From Terrisporobacter othiniensis (lineage in GTDB: Bacteria > Bacillota > Clostridia > Peptostreptococcales > Peptostreptococcaceae): a stretch of 23,351 bases of DNA. Below, one piece after another: positions 22,221 through 23,351 of this stretch. The notes beneath the pieces are model-generated. The model was not told the DNA's origin, made no database searches, and worked only from the letters and a program-made list of their open reading frames with translations. Every line of letters begins with the position of its first letter. Position 1 is the first letter of the stretch. The stretch spans positions 1 through 23,351 of the forward strand of contig NZ_JWHR01000092.1 of NCBI RefSeq assembly GCF_000808015.1. Reading direction: 5' to 3'. The translations under genes and the position numbers were made by a program.

Positions 22221-23264
22221 TTATTTACTAACAATAGTAAAATTATTATCAGTTAAATTGAATTTATTTTTCAAATTATTACTTAGGTATATTTTTTTAT
22301 CCTTTGTAATAAAAATAGCATCAACACCATCTAAACTTTCAACTAAATTTAGACCATTTTCAACACCTAGACCGAAGGTTGTAGTAGATAAGGCGTCGCA
22401 AATAATTGATTTATCAGAAACAATAGTAACACTACTTAAATTATTGTTAAAAGGGTATCCAGTGTGTGGATCCAGCATATGATGATAAATTTTATTATTT
22501 TTTTCTAAATATCTTTCATAAATTCCAGACGTAACAACAGATTTATTTGAAACTTTAACATTTCCAATGGAATTACCACGAGGTTTAGTTGGGTCTTGAA
22601 TTCCTATAGAGAAAGGTTGATTGTTTTCTTTGTTTCCAAGAACATAAATATTACCACCTAAGTTTATTAAAGCTCTTTCTAATTTTTCTTCTTTTAAATA
22701 TTCATATATTTTGTCTGCGGCATAACCTTTAGCAATACCACCTAAATCAATTTTCATATTTTTTTTAGCTAGTTTTACAGAGTTATTATCGTCATCTAAA
22801 AGTATATCTTTGTAATTAACTAAAGATAGCTTATCTTTAATTTCTTTTTCAGCAGGTATTTTTGCGTTTTCTGTGCCTATTGCCCACAAATCAATTATAG
22901 GACCTACACTAATGTCGAAAGTGTCGTTAGACAGGCTAGAAAAGTTTATAGATTCCTTTATAACGTAATAAGTATCAGAAGATACTTTTACATAAGCATC
23001 TCCGGCCTTGTTATTTATTTTAGATATTTCACTGGAAGTTATCTGAGAACTCATTTTATTATCTATATCTTTTAAAATTGCTTCACATTCTTTTAATATT
23101 CTATCTCCATCTTTTTTTGTAATATCATATAAGGTTATTTCATTTATAGTTCCTAAATTATAATATGTACTTGAATATTTATCTTCTTTTTTATTTGTAA
23201 TTATCATAAAAAGAGAAAATAATATAACAATAACTATAATTACTGGGAGTTTTTTCTTATTCAT
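22221..23264 (-). CDS. apbE: FAD:protein FMN transferase (ApbE)
   Basis: A 347-residue ApbE, which attaches FMN covalently to a threonine of extracytoplasmic flavoproteins, for example RnfG/RnfD-type subunits, using FAD and Mg2+. Family motifs in order: FDISVGPIIDLW (116-127), DLGGIAKGYAADKI (173-186), INLGGNIYVLG (200-210), HHMLDPHTGYP (261-271) and ICDALSTTTFGLG (288-300), where D290 and the following T/S region belong to the metal site. The N-terminus is a membrane anchor (about 7-23) without a lipobox cysteine, so it is held by a helix rather than by lipid. SD GGAGGA precedes the ATG. No flavinylated target gene is in the window. Confidence 0.93.
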   Translation of the reverse strand: MNKKKLPVIIVIVILFSLFMIITNKKEDKYSSTYYNLGTINEITLYDITKKDGDRILKECEAILKDIDNKMSSQITSSEISKINNKAGDAYVKVSSDTYYVIKESINFSSLSNDTFDISVGPIIDLWAIGTENAKIPAEKEIKDKLSLVNYKDILLDDDNNSVKLAKKNMKIDLGGIAKGYAADKIYEYLKEEKLERALINLGGNIYVLGNKENNQPFSIGIQDPTKPRGNSIGNVKVSNKSVVTSGIYERYLEKNNKIYHHMLDPHTGYPFNNNLSSVTIVSDKSIICDALSTTTFGLGVENGLNLVESLDGVDAIFITKDKKIYLSNNLKNKFNLTDNNFTIVSK

Positions 23265-23298
23265 AATGATTCCTCCAATTTTTTATGTTATATTTAAT

Positions 23299-23340
23299 TT
23301 GATATTTATAATTATATCAATAATATTTACAAATATTATT
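23299..23340 (-). promoter_or_regulatory. apbE promoter region with two inverted repeats
   Basis: On the minus strand TGA-TATAAT (complement of 23311-23319) is an extended -10. It lies inside an inverted repeat TTGATAT (23299-23305)/ATATCAA (23314-23320). A second, perfect repeat AATAATATTT (23319-23328)/AAATATTATT (23331-23340) covers the -35 area. The arrangement looks like operators over a promoter, but in such AT-rich DNA chance is a real alternative. Confidence 0.4.
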
Positions 23341-23351
23341 AAATTGGTAAA

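Noticed and set aside
22186..22482. Plus-strand 98-codon frame opposite the apbE 3' end
   Set aside because: It starts inside the terminator hairpin and is antisense to the conserved ApbE segment HHMLDPHTGYP; no SD or domain.
23299..23320. Rex or Fur box upstream of apbE
   Set aside because: The repeat TTGATAT-N8-ATATCAA fits neither the TTGTTAA/TTAACAA Rex form nor the GATAAT-type Fur box well enough to name a regulator.

Overview
This is a low-GC (roughly 30% by eye), AGA/ATA-codon-rich Gram-positive chromosome segment made almost wholly of housekeeping genes. The L21-leader ribosomal cluster, the L27 precursor with a Prp-type N-terminal extension, the Leu T-box on leuS and the obg/yhbY/nadD/yqeK/rsfS content point to Firmicutes, class Clostridia. 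Protein style and gene content fit a Peptostreptococcaceae member (Clostridioides, Romboutsia or Paraclostridium type). The genus is inference from memory, not from a search. I see no phage, insertion sequence, CRISPR array, rRNA or tRNA.

Region 1 (1-6963, all +). A good sigma-A promoter drives a radical SAM protein, its DUF2344 partner and an RNase E/G-type ribonuclease, with overlapping or nearly touching reading frames. A second strong promoter abuts the rng stop codon and makes the L21 autoregulatory leader, then rplU, the protease prp and rpmA, ending at a hairpin. obg (probable TTG start) and yhbY follow. The theme is ribosome production and RNA processing.

Region 2 (6964-11263). Between yhbY and nadD, often closer neighbours in Firmicutes, lies a mixed block: a solitary PotD-like lipoprotein, a DUF2975 membrane protein with a Cro-type HTH partner (YoaS/YozG-like), and on the minus strand recX, an unlisted 25-codon small gene with its own SD and terminator, and rnz.

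Region 3 (11264-15821, +). nadD (with an N-terminal extension) and yqeK are coupled. A structured intergenic element, rsfS and leuS under a classical T-box with a CTT (Leu) specifier follow.

Region 4 (15822-23351). This part is mostly single-gene units, nearly all with a clear intrinsic terminator: ridA, a CPA1-type cation/proton antiporter, a Cof-type HAD phosphatase, argH, a D,D-carboxypeptidase (minus), an SLBB+HhH ComEA-like protein, and an ApbE flavin transferase (minus). Convergent pairs share bidirectional terminators.

I found no clearly new multi-gene system. The best leads are the 25-aa gene between recX and rnz, the three-stem element between yqeK and rsfS, the paired inverted repeats over the apbE promoter, the NadD N-terminus, and the second CX3CX2C cluster at the end of the radical SAM protein.
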